DNA of 64,000 nucleotides from Croceicoccus sp. Ery15 (GCF_020985305.1 NZ_CP087588.1:3533501-3597500), one strand, 5' to 3'. Numbered from the stretch's first letter, positions 48,751-58,734 are shown. The notes: generated from the sequence alone by a model not told the origin. Program-made: numbers and translations.

Positions 48751-51141
48751 ATGGGGGATTTGGTGATTTCGGGTCGTTCGGACCATCAGCGTTGGACGGG
48801 GCCGAAACGGGTCCGCAGGGCACGGTTGATGCTGGGCCTGCCTGTCCTTGCGCTGCTTGCGGCCTGCGGCGGCGGCGGATCGGGGGGAGGGCCGATTTCC
48901 ACGCCTTCGCCTGTGCCCAGCCCGACGCCGACCCCGACGCCCGTGATCAACTTCAACACGGCGGAATATCGCCAGTCCGACGGGCCCGAATTGCACGATG
49001 CCGTTACCGCATGGCAGCAGGGCGCCACGGGCGAGGGCGTGGGTATCGCGATCATCGACACGGGGATCGACAGCGATAATCCGGAATTCGCGGGGCGGAT
49101 TTCCAGTGCTTCGGCCGATGTGGCGGGCAATCGCGGGATCGAATCGCCCGATGGGCACGGCACGCAGGTCGCGCTGGTCGCGGCGGCGGCACGCGATGGA
49201 GCGGGGGTGATGGGAATCGCCTTTGACGCGACGATTATGGCATTCCGCGCCGATCTGCCCGGCACGTGCGAGGGGTTCGACCCGCTGAATCCCACGACCG
49301 GTTGCAGCTTCAGCGATTCCGATATTGCACAGGGCGTCAATCTTGCGGTGTCGGCGGGGGCGAAGGTCATCAATATCTCGCTGGGCGGATCGACGCCGAC
49401 CCGCACGCTCGGCAATGCGCTGGCATCGGCGGCGGCGGCAGGCGTGGTGATCGTGATTTCGGGCGGCAATGACGGCGAAAGCACCGATCCGCTGGTCGAT
49501 CCGTCGAATCCCGATCCCTTTGCCATCGGCGCGCTGGCCGCGGCGCGGTCGAATGTGATCATCGCCGGATCGGTCGACAGCGCATCGCAGATTTCCGCCT
49601 TCAGCAACAAGGCAGGCTCGTCAGCAGCATCGTTCCTGACCGCTCAGGGCGAAGATATCTGCTGCGTCTATGAAGATGGCGAGATCTATACCGAGGTCCA
49701 GAATGGATCCGAATATGTCTATGTCGTCAATGGCACCAGCTTTGCCGCGCCGCAGATCGCGGGGGCGGCGGCCTTGCTGGCGCAGGCTTTTCCCAATTTG
49801 AGCGGATCGGAAATCGTCAGCCTGCTGCTGAACAGCGCGCGCGATGCGGGGGCGGCGGGGACCGATGCGATCTATGGCCGCGGCGTGCTGGATATCGGTG
49901 CGGCGTTCGAACCTGCGGGCACGACGACACTGGCGGGCAGCAGCACGGCGCTTTCGCTGGCCAGCGCGGCGGGTACGACCAGCCCGGCAATGGGCGATGC
50001 GGGGGTACAGGGCACTGCCGGAGCGGTGGTGCTCGACGGATACGGGCGTGCCTATGCCGTCGATCTGGGCGCGCGGATGCAACGCGCCGCACCGCGCCGC
50101 GACCTTGCCCGCGCGCTGATCGGCAATGCGCAGGGCGCCAGCCTGCAGGCCGGTGCGCTGGGGGCCAGCTTTTCGGTTACCGATCCGCTGAACGGACGCG
50201 GCAGCGGCGGCGCGCTGAACCTGCGCAATGACGAGATTGCGGGCGCGCGGCTTCTGGCTGCGCAGGTCACCGCACGGATCGCGCCGGGCACCGAGGTCGC
50301 CTTCGGTTTCCGTCAGGGGGCAGGCGGGCTGGAAGCGGGTCTGCGCGGCGCCGAACGGCCTGCCTTTATGGTCGCGCAGGACGCGGGCGCGGATTTCGGT
50401 TTCGCCGCCATGCGCGAGGGATCAATGGCAGTGCGCCGCGATATGGGCGGCTGGGGCCTGACACTGTCGGGCGAAACCGGCCTGGTATGGAGCGAGCGGC
50501 TGGACGACCCGTTGGCGATCCTGCCCGCGCGGCGTGACCGGATTGCACGCTATGGCTTGGCGGCGGACAGCAGGACGGGCGATGTGACCGCCATGGTCGG
50601 CGCTTCGTGGCTGGCCGAGGGTGCGACCGTGCTGGGCGGCAGTTTTCAGCAATCGCTGGTGGGCGCGGGCGGGGCCGACAGCCTGTTCGTCGATGCGATG
50701 CTGGGCTGGGACGCGGCGCGCGACTGGCGCTTTGGCGCGGCGATGCGGCAGGGATTTACCCGCCCCGTCACCGGCGGGCTGATGGCGGGCAACAGCCTGC
50801 TGCGAAGCATGGGGTGGAGCGTGGATGCCGTGCATTCGGGCCTGTTCGGCAGGGACGACCGGCTGGCGCTGCGCATTTCGCAACCATTGCGCGTCGAATC
50901 GGGTGCGCTCGCGCTCGATCTGCCGCTCGCCTATGACTACGAAAGCGAAGAAGCGAGCTGGGGCATATCGCGCCTCTCGCTCTCTCCCAGCGGGCGCGAG
51001 ATCGCGAGCGAGATTTCGTGGCAGGGCCCGCTATGGGGCGGAAACATGTCGGCCAGCCTGTTCCACCGGCGCGAACCGGGCCACATCGCTGCGGCCGGGG
51101 ACGATATAGGCGCGGGCCTGCGCTGGAGCCGCGCGTTCTAA
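48751..51141 (+). CDS. S8 (subtilisin-type) serine protease with autotransporter-like C-terminal beta-barrel
   Basis: 796-residue surface protein starting at MGDLVISGRSDHQRW (a Met at 48703 is possible). The signal ends in a lipobox LLAAC, then a Gly/Pro/Thr-rich spacer. The peptidase domain has a full triad: Asp103 in IIDTGIDSDN, His136 in DGHGTQVA and Ser330 in NGTSFAAPQIAG. A linker precedes a C-terminal beta-strand region ending in a terminal Phe (LRWSRAF), like an autotransporter barrel. Substrate unknown. Its stop is three bases from the stop of gmk. Confidence 0.87.
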   Translation: MGDLVISGRSDHQRWTGPKRVRRARLMLGLPVLALLAACGGGGSGGGPISTPSPVPSPTPTPTPVINFNTAEYRQSDGPELHDAVTAWQQGATGEGVGIAIIDTGIDSDNPEFAGRISSASADVAGNRGIESPDGHGTQVALVAAAARDGAGVMGIAFDATIMAFRADLPGTCEGFDPLNPTTGCSFSDSDIAQGVNLAVSAGAKVINISLGGSTPTRTLGNALASAAAAGVVIVISGGNDGESTDPLVDPSNPDPFAIGALAAARSNVIIAGSVDSASQISAFSNKAGSSAASFLTAQGEDICCVYEDGEIYTEVQNGSEYVYVVNGTSFAAPQIAGAAALLAQAFPNLSGSEIVSLLLNSARDAGAAGTDAIYGRGVLDIGAAFEPAGTTTLAGSSTALSLASAAGTTSPAMGDAGVQGTAGAVVLDGYGRAYAVDLGARMQRAAPRRDLARALIGNAQGASLQAGALGASFSVTDPLNGRGSGGALNLRNDEIAGARLLAAQVTARIAPGTEVAFGFRQGAGGLEAGLRGAERPAFMVAQDAGADFGFAAMREGSMAVRRDMGGWGLTLSGETGLVWSERLDDPLAILPARRDRIARYGLAADSRTGDVTAMVGASWLAEGATVLGGSFQQSLVGAGGADSLFVDAMLGWDAARDWRFGAAMRQGFTRPVTGGLMAGNSLLRSMGWSVDAVHSGLFGRDDRLALRISQPLRVESGALALDLPLAYDYESEEASWGISRLSLSPSGREIASEISWQGPLWGGNMSASLFHRREPGHIAAAGDDIGAGLRWSRAF

Positions 51142-51144
51142 CGA

Positions 51145-51831
51145 TCAGGTCGGCGAACTGTCGCCCGTCAATTGCCTGACAAAGGAGACGAGGCCCGTCT
51201 GGCGTTCCCGGCGCAGCCGTTCGGCGTCCAGAATGCGGCGTACCTGCTCATAGCAGCGGTCGATATCGTCGTTGACGACGACGTAATCGTAATCCGACCA
51301 GTGGCTGATCTCGGCACGGGCGCGGTCCATGCGCGCCTCGATCACTGCGGCATCGTCGGTGCCCCGCGCGGTCAGGCGGCGGCGCAATTCGTCGATGCTG
51401 GGGGGCAGGATGAACACGGGAACGACATCTTCGCGCGCGCGCTGAGACAATTGCTGCGTGCCTTGCCAGTCGATGTCGAACAGGAAATCGGTGCCGGCCT
51501 TCAGCCCTGCCCAGATTTGCGCCTTGGGCGTGCCATAGCTGTTGCCGAACACATGCGCCCATTCAAGGAATTCGTGATCTTCTGCCATGCGGTCGAACGT
51601 CGGCTTGTCGACGAAATGATAATCGCGCCCGTCCTGTTCGCCCGGACGGATCGGGCGCGTGGTGGCCGAAACCGACATGGCAAGCCCCGCGTCCGACTGC
51701 AGCAGCTTTTTCGCAATCGTCGTCTTTCCCGCACCCGACGGCGAGGAGAGAATGAACATCAGCCCGCGGCGCGCCAAAGGGGTTTCCGGCGCGCCATGGG
51801 GGGCGGTATCGGTGCTGTCGTGATCGGCCAT
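51145..51831 (-). CDS. gmk: Guanylate kinase
   Basis: Phosphorylates GMP to GDP. 228 residues with P-loop SSPSGAGKTTI near 30-40, the GMP-binding RPGEQDGRDYHFV, and the lid/Arg region RLTARGTDD. The N-terminal 20 residues are an extension (MADHDSTDTAPHG) found in some members. Convergent with the S8 protease gene. Confidence 0.96.
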   Translation of the reverse strand: MADHDSTDTAPHGAPETPLARRGLMFILSSPSGAGKTTIAKKLLQSDAGLAMSVSATTRPIRPGEQDGRDYHFVDKPTFDRMAEDHEFLEWAHVFGNSYGTPKAQIWAGLKAGTDFLFDIDWQGTQQLSQRAREDVVPVFILPPSIDELRRRLTARGTDDAAVIEARMDRARAEISHWSDYDYVVVNDDIDRCYEQVRRILDAERLRRERQTGLVSFVRQLTGDSSPT

Positions 51832-51894
51832 GCGCGCTGATGGCCGCGAGGGGGGAGGTGCGTCAAGCGCGTAAAGCGCCCTCTTGCACCGCTG

Positions 51895-52302
51895 TCACCC
51901 GTTGCCGCTGTCGCTCATGCGTTTGTGCAATGCCTTTTGCCCCTCGGCCCGGGCCTTGCGGCTGCGGCTGCGGTCGTACAGCGCCTTGGCCAGCAATCCG
52001 CCGCCGATCACCACCGCACCCGGCACCGAACGGGTGGCGACGCGGGCAAGTCCCGCTGCCATCAGCGTTTCGGAGATCGACCGGTTGTCGATCGCCTTGC
52101 GCGCATCCTCGCGGCTGTAGCGCTTGCTGAGCATTTTCTTTTCCGCCATCTGCCGCGCAAAGCGCGATACGCCGCGCAAGGCGATGTCGGTCAGGATCAG
52201 ATTGGTGATCGGATTGGGGCTGAAATCCGGCAGGCCGTTTTCGTCAGTAACGGGCGTGGTGCCCTTTTTCGGTTTCTTGCGGCTTTTGCGGAAAATGCCC
52301 AT
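51895..52302 (-). CDS. Conserved hypothetical protein with basic termini
   Basis: 135 residues from MGIFRKSRKKPKKGTTP to an Arg/Lys-rich end RSRSRKARAEGQKALHKRMS. The middle has ITNLILTDIALRGVSRFARQ and a glycine-rich hydrophobic turn VPGAVVIGGGLLAKALYD that may be a short membrane-embedded helix. No domain recognised. Between gmk and sspB on the same strand. Confidence 0.75.
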   Translation of the reverse strand: MGIFRKSRKKPKKGTTPVTDENGLPDFSPNPITNLILTDIALRGVSRFARQMAEKKMLSKRYSREDARKAIDNRSISETLMAAGLARVATRSVPGAVVIGGGLLAKALYDRSRSRKARAEGQKALHKRMSDSGNG

Positions 52303-52362
52303 TGCTTGCCCCCGTTCGCTAACAGCGCGCCTGCACTGCCGCATGACAGATGCGGGCGCTGC

Positions 52363-52872
52363 CTATTTCTTTTTGCCGAAATCCACCGTGACGACATTCG
52401 AACCGTCGTCGGGTGCATCCCTGTCGTCAACGCCGACATGGGCAGCCTGTTCCGAATCGTTTTCGGCATCGCCGTGGGGCTCGCCCTCGTCCACCTCTGC
52501 CACGGCCTGGAATTGCAGGCCGAATTCGACGGCCGGATCGACGAAAGCGGTAATGGCGGAAAACGGAACAGTCAGCTTGGCCGGAATCTGGTTAAAGCTG
52601 AGCCCGACCGAGAAATGATCCTCCGCGACGGTCAGATCCCAGAACTTGTTCTGCAGAACGATCGTCATCTCGTCCGGAAAACGGGCGCGCAGATCGGCGG
52701 GGATGTCCACGCCTGCCGCGCCGGTCTTGAACGTGATATAGAAATGATGGCTGCCCGGCGGCATGCCGCCCGCGGCCTCGACCTCGCCCAAAACGCGGCC
52801 GACCACGGCGCGCAGGGCTTCCTGCACGATCTCGTCATAAGGGATCAGGCTGTCGGGCGTGGTATCGTTCAT
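52363..52872 (-). CDS. sspB: SspB-family ClpXP adaptor protein
   Basis: 169 residues starting at MNDTTPDSLIPYDEIVQEAL. The central SSB fold has HHFYITFKTGAAGVDIP and LRARFPDEMTIVLQNKFWDL, the SspB signature in alphaproteobacteria, then an acidic linker and a terminal VVTVDFGKKK that should dock on ClpX. It delivers tagged proteins (for example ssrA-tagged) to ClpXP. A GTG two codons upstream is an alternative start. Confidence 0.92.
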   Translation of the reverse strand: MNDTTPDSLIPYDEIVQEALRAVVGRVLGEVEAAGGMPPGSHHFYITFKTGAAGVDIPADLRARFPDEMTIVLQNKFWDLTVAEDHFSVGLSFNQIPAKLTVPFSAITAFVDPAVEFGLQFQAVAEVDEGEPHGDAENDSEQAAHVGVDDRDAPDDGSNVVTVDFGKKK

Positions 52873-53054
52873 GGGCACGAATTGTCAGGCGGTTACGCGC
52901 CGGTCAAGCATGAATGGACCAAGCTTGCGGACAATATCGCGGCCGTCGAACAATTGTTGCGGGTATGCACGGTTGCGCTTGATGCGAATTTCCGATGCTT
53001 GTCGCGTCGCGCAACCCCTTGCACACGGCGGCGCGGGGCCTATAGCGCAGGATC

Positions 53055-53681
53055 ATGCAGACCAGCCAAGCCTCTCGGACCGGTTCCATCCGGCGCAAGA
53101 CCCATGAAACCGACATCGATGTCGCCATCGATCTCGACGGAACGGGCCAATATGACATCGCCACCGGCATCGGTTTTCTTGACCATATGGTCGAACAGTT
53201 TTCGCGCCATTCGCTGATCGATGTGAAGCTGCATGTCGACGGCGACCTGCATGTCGACCAGCACCATACGGTGGAAGACAGCGCCATCGCGCTGGGCGAG
53301 GCGATTCTGCAGGCCCTTGGCGAAAAGCGCGGCATCACCCGCTATGGCCAGGCTTATTCCCCGATGGACGAGACTTTGGCTCGCGTTGCGCTCGATATCT
53401 CGGGCCGGCCCTATCTGGTGTGGAAGGCCGGATTCTCGCAGCCGCGGCTGGGCGAGATGGATACCGAATTGTTCGAACACTGGTTCCATTCGATATCGCA
53501 GGCGGCGGGTATCACGCTGCATATCGAACTGCTCTATGGCCAGAACAACCATCACATCGTCGAGGCGATCTACAAGGGCTTTGCCCGTGCCATGCGCGCG
53601 GCGGTGGAAATCGACCCGCGCAAGGGCGATGCCGTGCCGTCGACAAAGGGCATGCTGGGCGCCGGGACGCTGGAGATTTAG
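53055..53681 (+). CDS. hisB: Imidazoleglycerol-phosphate dehydratase
   Basis: Sixth step of histidine synthesis. 208 residues with metal motifs [30 protein letters not shown], the paired [10 protein letters not shown] and [16 protein letters not shown]. Single-domain, without the phosphatase part seen in enterobacteria. It is the first gene of the his cluster; a promoter should lie in 52873-53054. Confidence 0.97.
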   Translation: MQTSQASRTGSIRRKTHETDIDVAIDLDGTGQYDIATGIGFLDHMVEQFSRHSLIDVKLHVDGDLHVDQHHTVEDSAIALGEAILQALGEKRGITRYGQAYSPMDETLARVALDISGRPYLVWKAGFSQPRLGEMDTELFEHWFHSISQAAGITLHIELLYGQNNHHIVEAIYKGFARAMRAAVEIDPRKGDAVPSTKGMLGAGTLEI

Positions 53682-53687
53682 GGTAAC

Positions 53688-53972
53688 ATGTTCATTCTCG
53701 ACATAACCTATACCGCCCCGATCGAGGTAATCGACGGCCTGCTGGCCGACCATATCGCCTGGCTGGAACAGGGGCGCGCCGACGGCATGTTCATGGCATG
53801 GGGCCGCAAGGTGCCGCGCGACGGCGGGCTGGTCTATGCCACCGGCACGCGCGAAACGGTCGAGGCGGCGGCGCAGCGCGATCCGTTCGTGGCGAATGGC
53901 GCGGCCAGCGTGCGCGTGATCGAATTCGTACCGAGCTATGCGGACGCGGGGCTCGAAGGGCTTTCCCGATGA
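53688..53972 (+). CDS. YciI family protein in the his operon
   Basis: 94-residue YciI-like protein with the ferredoxin-like core: VIDGLLADHIAWLEQGRADGM, GAADPFV-type QRDPFVANGAASVRVIEF. The conserved His (DHIAWL) and Asp (RDPFV) of the active-site pair are present. Function unknown; it sits six bases after hisB and overlaps hisH by four bases, so it is cotranslated with histidine genes. Confidence 0.88.
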   Translation: MFILDITYTAPIEVIDGLLADHIAWLEQGRADGMFMAWGRKVPRDGGLVYATGTRETVEAAAQRDPFVANGAASVRVIEFVPSYADAGLEGLSR

Positions 53973-54598
53973 AAGACGGGCTCGCCCTCATCGATTTCGG
54001 TGCGGGCAATCTGCATTCGGTTGAAAACGCGCTGAAAGCGGCAGGCGCGGGGCGGATCATCGTGACCAGCGATCCCGACGATGTGCGCCGCGCCGAACGC
54101 GTGGTGTTGCCGGGCGTGGGCGCGTTCGGTTCCTGCGCCAGCGCCTTGCGCGCCATTCCCGGCATGGTCGATGCGATGGAGGAAGCCGTGCTGGACGGCG
54201 GGGCGCCGTTTCTGGGCATTTGCGTGGGCATGCAGCTTCTGGCGACGCGCGGGATCGAATTCGGCACGCATAAGGGGCTGGACTGGATACCCGGCGAAGT
54301 GCGCGCGATCGAGATTACCGATCCGGCGATCAAGGTGCCGCATATGGGCTGGAACGATGTGCGCCCGATGCCGCATCACGACGGCGCGGGGCTGATCGAT
54401 CACGGCGAGGCCTATTTCCTGCACTCGTTTCATTATGTCGCCGACAGCGGGCGCGATATTGCCGCGATCACCGATCATGGCGGCGCGATCACCGCCGCCG
54501 TCGCGCGCGACAATCTGCTGGGCGTGCAGTTTCACCCCGAAAAGAGCCAGCGCTATGGCATTGCGCTTCTCGAACGTTTTCTGGACTGGAAGCCATGA
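53969..54598 (+). CDS. hisH: Imidazole glycerol phosphate synthase subunit HisH
   Basis: Glutaminase that feeds ammonia to HisF. 209 residues with nucleophile Cys85 in LGICVGMQLLA and the His189/Glu191 pair in VQFHPEKS, a complete class I amidotransferase triad. Starts inside the yciI stop (ATGA) and overlaps hisA by four bases. Confidence 0.97.
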   Translation: MKDGLALIDFGAGNLHSVENALKAAGAGRIIVTSDPDDVRRAERVVLPGVGAFGSCASALRAIPGMVDAMEEAVLDGGAPFLGICVGMQLLATRGIEFGTHKGLDWIPGEVRAIEITDPAIKVPHMGWNDVRPMPHHDGAGLIDHGEAYFLHSFHYVADSGRDIAAITDHGGAITAAVARDNLLGVQFHPEKSQRYGIALLERFLDWKP

Positions 54599-55329
54599 TC
54601 GTATTTCCCGCCATCGACCTCAAGGCCGGACAGGTCGTGCGCCTTGCCGAGGGCGATATGGACCGTGCCACCGTCTATGGCGACGATCCCGCCGCGCAGG
54701 CCGCGATATTTGCCGAGGCAGGGGCCATGCATCTGCATGTCGTCGATCTGGACGGATCGTTCGCGGGCAGGGCCGAGAATCGCGACGCGGTCGAGGGCAT
54801 ATTGAAAACCTTCCCCGGCCATATCCAGCTGGGCGGGGGCATCCGCACGCGCGAAGCGGTGGAGGGCTGGTTTAACCTTGGCGTTTCGCGCATCGTGATG
54901 GGCACCGCGGCGCTGAAAGACCCGCAATTCGTAAAGGACATGGCCAAAGAGTTTCCCGGCGGCATCGTCGTTGCCGTGGACGCGCGCGACGGAATGGTAG
55001 CGACCGAGGGCTGGGCGGAATTGTCCGACGTGCCCGTCGTCGATCTGGCCCGCCGGTTCGAGGATGCAGGCGTTGCCAGCCTGCTGTTCACCGATATCGG
55101 CCGAGACGGCATGCTGAAAGGCTGCAACATCGACGCCACCGTCGATCTTGCCCGTGCGACCGACATGCCCGTGATCGCCAGCGGCGGGGTAAAGGGGCTG
55201 GACGATATCCATATCCTGTCAATGCATGCGAATGACGGGATAGAGGGCGTGATTACGGGCCGCGCGATTTATGACGGGCGGCTCGATCTTGCCGCTGCGC
55301 TCGCCATGGCTGCGCGGGCGGAGGGTTGA
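54595..55329 (+). CDS. hisA: ProFAR isomerase HisA
   Basis: TIM-barrel isomerase of 244 residues. Catalytic Asp8 in [12 protein letters not shown] and a second Asp in VVAVDARDG near 129. The repeat halves are seen in [11 protein letters not shown] and [11 protein letters not shown]. Overlaps hisH; hisF starts four bases after its stop. All phosphate-binding loops are present. Confidence 0.97.
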   Translation: MIVFPAIDLKAGQVVRLAEGDMDRATVYGDDPAAQAAIFAEAGAMHLHVVDLDGSFAGRAENRDAVEGILKTFPGHIQLGGGIRTREAVEGWFNLGVSRIVMGTAALKDPQFVKDMAKEFPGGIVVAVDARDGMVATEGWAELSDVPVVDLARRFEDAGVASLLFTDIGRDGMLKGCNIDATVDLARATDMPVIASGGVKGLDDIHILSMHANDGIEGVITGRAIYDGRLDLAAALAMAARAEG

Positions 55330-55333
55330 TCGC

Positions 55334-56098
55334 ATGACCGTCCGCATCCGCGTCATCCCCTGCCTCGACGTGGCCGAGGGCCGCGTGGTCAAGGGCGTGA
55401 ATTTCGTCGATCTGGTCGACGCGGGCGATCCGGTCGAACAGGCGCGTGCCTATGATGCGGCGGGTGCCGACGAACTGTGTTTCCTCGACATTTCCGCTAC
55501 CCACGAAGGGCGCGGCACTCTGGTCGATATCGTCCGGCATACGGCAGAGGTGTGCTTCATGCCGTTAACTGTGGGTGGCGGGGTGCGTTCGGTGGACGAT
55601 GCCCGCACGTTGCTGCTGGCAGGCGCGGACAAGGTCGCGGTCAATTCCGCCGCCGTGGCGCGGCCCGAAGTGGTGGCCGACATCGCCGATCGTTTCGGCG
55701 CGCAATGCGTGGTCGCCTCGATCGATGCGCGGCGCGTTGCCGGAGAGGACCGCTGGGAAATTTTCACCCATGGTGGGCGCAAGCCGACCGGCATCGATGC
55801 GGTCGAGCATGCGGTCAGGCTGGCAGGCCTTGGCGCGGGCGAGTTGCTCGTCACATCGATGGATGGCGACGGGACCAAGGCAGGCTATGATCTTGCGCTT
55901 ACCCGCGCCATTGCCGATGCGGTTTCGGTGCCTGTCGTCGCCAGCGGGGGTGTCGGCACGCTTGACCATCTTGTCGAAGGCGTCACGAAAGGCCATGCCA
56001 GTGCCGTGCTCGCCGCGTCGATCTTTCATTTCGGCACGTATTCGATTGCCGAGGCCCATGCCGCCTTGCGCGCCGCGGGACTGCCCGCCCGAGCATGA
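55334..56098 (+). CDS. hisF: Imidazole glycerol phosphate synthase subunit HisF
   Basis: Cyclase subunit, 254 residues, starting at [16 protein letters not shown] with catalytic Asp12 and the second Asp in VASIDARR. Strand-loop motifs [11 protein letters not shown] and [11 protein letters not shown] complete the TIM barrel. Forms the bienzyme with HisH. The next gene is not hisE but a cation/proton antiporter 34 bases downstream. Confidence 0.97.
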   Translation: MTVRIRVIPCLDVAEGRVVKGVNFVDLVDAGDPVEQARAYDAAGADELCFLDISATHEGRGTLVDIVRHTAEVCFMPLTVGGGVRSVDDARTLLLAGADKVAVNSAAVARPEVVADIADRFGAQCVVASIDARRVAGEDRWEIFTHGGRKPTGIDAVEHAVRLAGLGAGELLVTSMDGDGTKAGYDLALTRAIADAVSVPVVASGGVGTLDHLVEGVTKGHASAVLAASIFHFGTYSIAEAHAALRAAGLPARA

Positions 56099-56132
56099 CG
56101 GGCATCGTGACTGATACGGGGGCATAGGCACC

Positions 56133-57884
56133 ATGGGTGAGAGCGCAAGCGCAGGACTGCTGATCGAAGGCTTCGTCCTGCTCGGCGCGGCGCTGGTGTT
56201 CGTTCTGCTGTTCCGGCGGCTGGGGCTGGGCGCGACGCTGGGCTATCTGGTCGCGGGCGTGGTCGTCGGCCCGCAAGTGCTGGGCCTTGCCGGAGATGCC
56301 GAGGACAAGCTGCATTTCGCCGAGCTTGGCATCACCTTTCTGCTGTTCATCGTCGGCCTCGAACTGGCCCCACAGCGCCTGTGGCGCATGCGGCGCGAGA
56401 TTTTCGGACTGGGATTTGCGCAGGTCGTGCTGTGCGCCGTGGCGATTGTCGCGCTGATCTGGCTGACCACCGGCTTCACCTTTGCCGCCGTGCTGGCGCT
56501 GGGTCTGCCGCTTGCTCTGTCCTCGACCGCGCAGGTCTTGCCGATGCTGCAATCGGCGGGACGCCTGCGGACGCCGTTCGGCGAACGCGCCTTTGCGGTC
56601 CTGCTGTTTCAGGACCTGTCGATCATCCCGCTCCTCACCATCGTCGCCGCGCTCAGCCGCAATCCGGCGGATCAGGCGGGGCCGCCCGGATGGCAGCTGG
56701 CGCTGATGACGATTGCCGCAGTCGTCGGGCTGATGCTGGTGGGCGCCTATCTTCTGCGCCCGCTCTTGCGGCTGATCGGCAATCTGGGCGAGCGGGAGAT
56801 GTTCGTGGTCGCCGGCCTGTTCGCGGTGGTCGGTTCGGCGGCGCTGATGGCATGGCTGGGCCTGTCGACCGCGCTGGGCGCATTCGTCGCGGGCGTGATG
56901 CTGGCCAGCTCTCCCTTCCGGCACGAGCTTGAGGCAGATGTCGAGCCGTTCCGGTCGATCCTGCTGGGGCTGTTCTTCCTTGCGGTGGGCATGATCCTCG
57001 ATCTGCAGGCCATTGCCGAACGTCCCGTGTTCGTGATCCTTGGTGCGATCCTGCTCATCGGCGCGAAAACCGGCGTGATCTTTCTGCTGGGGCTGGTTGC
57101 CAAAATGCAATGGCGCAGCGCGCTGGCACTGGGTCTGCTGCTCAGCCAGGGGGGCGAGTTCGGCTTTGTGCTGTTCGCTGCCGCCGAACAGGGGCTGCTG
57201 ATCAGCGGAGAGGCATCGAGCCTGTTCACCGCGATCATCACGATTTCGATGGCGTCCACCCCGTTCCTGATGAAGTTCACGTCCAGCATCCGCAAGCCAG
57301 CCAATGGCGATAGCGAGGAGCGCGAGGGCCCCGTCAACGAAGGTGCGAGCGCGCTGGTCGTCGGCTATGGCCGCTTTGGCCAGACGGTCGCGCAGGCCCT
57401 GTCGGCGGGCGAGATCGGGCTGACCGTGATCGACCACGATGTCGAACAGATCGACGTGGCACAGGAATTCGGGGCGACCGTCTATTTCGGCGATGGCACG
57501 CGCATGGACCTGTTGCGACAGGCCGGCGCGTCCGAGGCGGAGGCGATCCTGTTCTGCATCGACGGCGACCAGATCGACAGCCATTTGCTGCGCGAGGTGC
57601 ACGAGGCTTTTCCCAAGGCGCTGGTCTATATCCGCGCCTATGACCGCCGTTCGATCTTGAAAATGGACCCCGGCGACAAGGATGTGGTGGTGCGCGAGGT
57701 TTACGAATCCGCCATCACCATGGCGCGCGAGGCATTGCGCGGGCTGGGAACCAGCGAGCAGCATATCGACGGCGCGATCGAGGATTATCGCAAGGTGGAT
57801 GAAGAGCGGCTGAAGCTGCAACGCGAGGCAGGTGACCTGCGCGCGGGGCGCGACCGCATGTTCGTTCCCGATCCGCGCCACTGA
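56133..57884 (+). CDS. CPA2-family cation:proton antiporter (KefB/KefC-like) with TrkA-N domain
   Basis: 583-residue inner-membrane transporter. About twelve hydrophobic segments cover residues 1-385, beginning GLLIEGFVLLGAALVFVLLF. The cytoplasmic RCK/TrkA-N domain follows with the Rossmann signature VVGYGRFGQTVAQAL near 410. Likely K+ or Na+ efflux in exchange for protons, gated by NAD(H). Its place between hisF and hisE is unusual for a his operon, and the short gaps suggest cotranscription. Confidence 0.92.
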   Translation: MGESASAGLLIEGFVLLGAALVFVLLFRRLGLGATLGYLVAGVVVGPQVLGLAGDAEDKLHFAELGITFLLFIVGLELAPQRLWRMRREIFGLGFAQVVLCAVAIVALIWLTTGFTFAAVLALGLPLALSSTAQVLPMLQSAGRLRTPFGERAFAVLLFQDLSIIPLLTIVAALSRNPADQAGPPGWQLALMTIAAVVGLMLVGAYLLRPLLRLIGNLGEREMFVVAGLFAVVGSAALMAWLGLSTALGAFVAGVMLASSPFRHELEADVEPFRSILLGLFFLAVGMILDLQAIAERPVFVILGAILLIGAKTGVIFLLGLVAKMQWRSALALGLLLSQGGEFGFVLFAAAEQGLLISGEASSLFTAIITISMASTPFLMKFTSSIRKPANGDSEEREGPVNEGASALVVGYGRFGQTVAQALSAGEIGLTVIDHDVEQIDVAQEFGATVYFGDGTRMDLLRQAGASEAEAILFCIDGDQIDSHLLREVHEAFPKALVYIRAYDRRSILKMDPGDKDVVVREVYESAITMAREALRGLGTSEQHIDGAIEDYRKVDEERLKLQREAGDLRAGRDRMFVPDPRH

Positions 57885-57913
57885 TGCGCGCCACAACAGC
57901 GAATAAGGGCATC

Positions 57914-58252
57914 ATGACCGACACCACCGACATACTCACCCGCCTTGCCGCGACGATCGAGACCCGCAAGGGCGGTAATCCCGACGAAAGCTATGTCGCC
58001 AAGCTGTTCGACCGCGGCCCCGATTATGCCGCGCGCAAGCTGGGCGAGGAAGCGGTCGAGACCGTCGTCGCCGCGCTGGCGGGCAGCGACGGGGAACTGG
58101 TGGGCGAGGCGGCGGATGTGATCTTCCACCTGTCGGTCCTGCTTGCCGCGCGCGACCTGTCGATCCTTGACGTGCTGGGCGAACTGGCCCGCCGCGAAGG
58201 GCTGTCGGGGATCGACGAAAAGAACGCACGCAGCGCAAAGGGAGCGAAGTAA
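57914..58252 (+). CDS. hisE: Phosphoribosyl-ATP pyrophosphatase
   Basis: Second step of histidine synthesis. 112 residues, all-alpha, with the MazG-like metal signature GEEAVETVVAAL and EAADVIFHLSVLL. The stop codon overlaps the next gene's ATG by one base (TAATG). A start at 57884 would add ten residues but lacks support. Confidence 0.95.
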   Translation: MTDTTDILTRLAATIETRKGGNPDESYVAKLFDRGPDYAARKLGEEAVETVVAALAGSDGELVGEAADVIFHLSVLLAARDLSILDVLGELARREGLSGIDEKNARSAKGAK

Positions 58253-58635
58253 TGCAGCCTGTCGACCCCATGCAGCCCTATGATCCCGACAATATCTTCG
58301 CCAAAATCCTGCGCGGCGAAATCCCTTCGACCCGCGTGTACGAGGATGAATGGGCGATCGCCTTTCACGATATCGCGCCGGTCGCGCCCGTACATGTGCT
58401 GGTGATCCCGCGCGGCGCCTATGTCAGCTGGGACGATTTTTCCGACCGTGCACCGGCCGAGGAAGTGGCCGGTTTCGTCAAGGCGGTGGGCAACGTCGCG
58501 CAGCAATTGGGGCTGGTCGAACAGGGCTATCGCCTGATCAACAATATCGGGCCGGACGGCGGGCAGATCGTGCCGCATCTGCATGTCCATTTGCTGGGCG
58601 GGCGCGTAATGGGGCCAATGCTGACACCGCAATAG
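58252..58635 (+). CDS. HIT family nucleotide hydrolase (HinT-like)
   Basis: 127-residue histidine-triad protein with NIFAKILRGEIPSTRVYEDE at the N-terminus and the catalytic HLHVHLLGG near the end. Likely hydrolyses purine phosphoramidates. The coupling to hisE by a one-base overlap is common in alphaproteobacteria and suggests a shared transcript. Confidence 0.95.
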   Translation: MQPVDPMQPYDPDNIFAKILRGEIPSTRVYEDEWAIAFHDIAPVAPVHVLVIPRGAYVSWDDFSDRAPAEEVAGFVKAVGNVAQQLGLVEQGYRLINNIGPDGGQIVPHLHVHLLGGRVMGPMLTPQ

Positions 58636-58734
58636 CGCGGTTCGACCCCTGTGTTGCCACCATTCGTGGCATCGCCGCGATCAGTGGTTAACAAGTCCCG
58701 CTCCCGCGCTTGTGTGACGAATCGCAGCGCGGCT

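Noticed and set aside
55983..57896. 637-codon open frame antisense to the CPA2 antiporter
   Set aside because: Low-complexity Gln/Arg/His-rich product typical of the reverse strand of GC-rich genes. The antiporter on the plus strand is clear.
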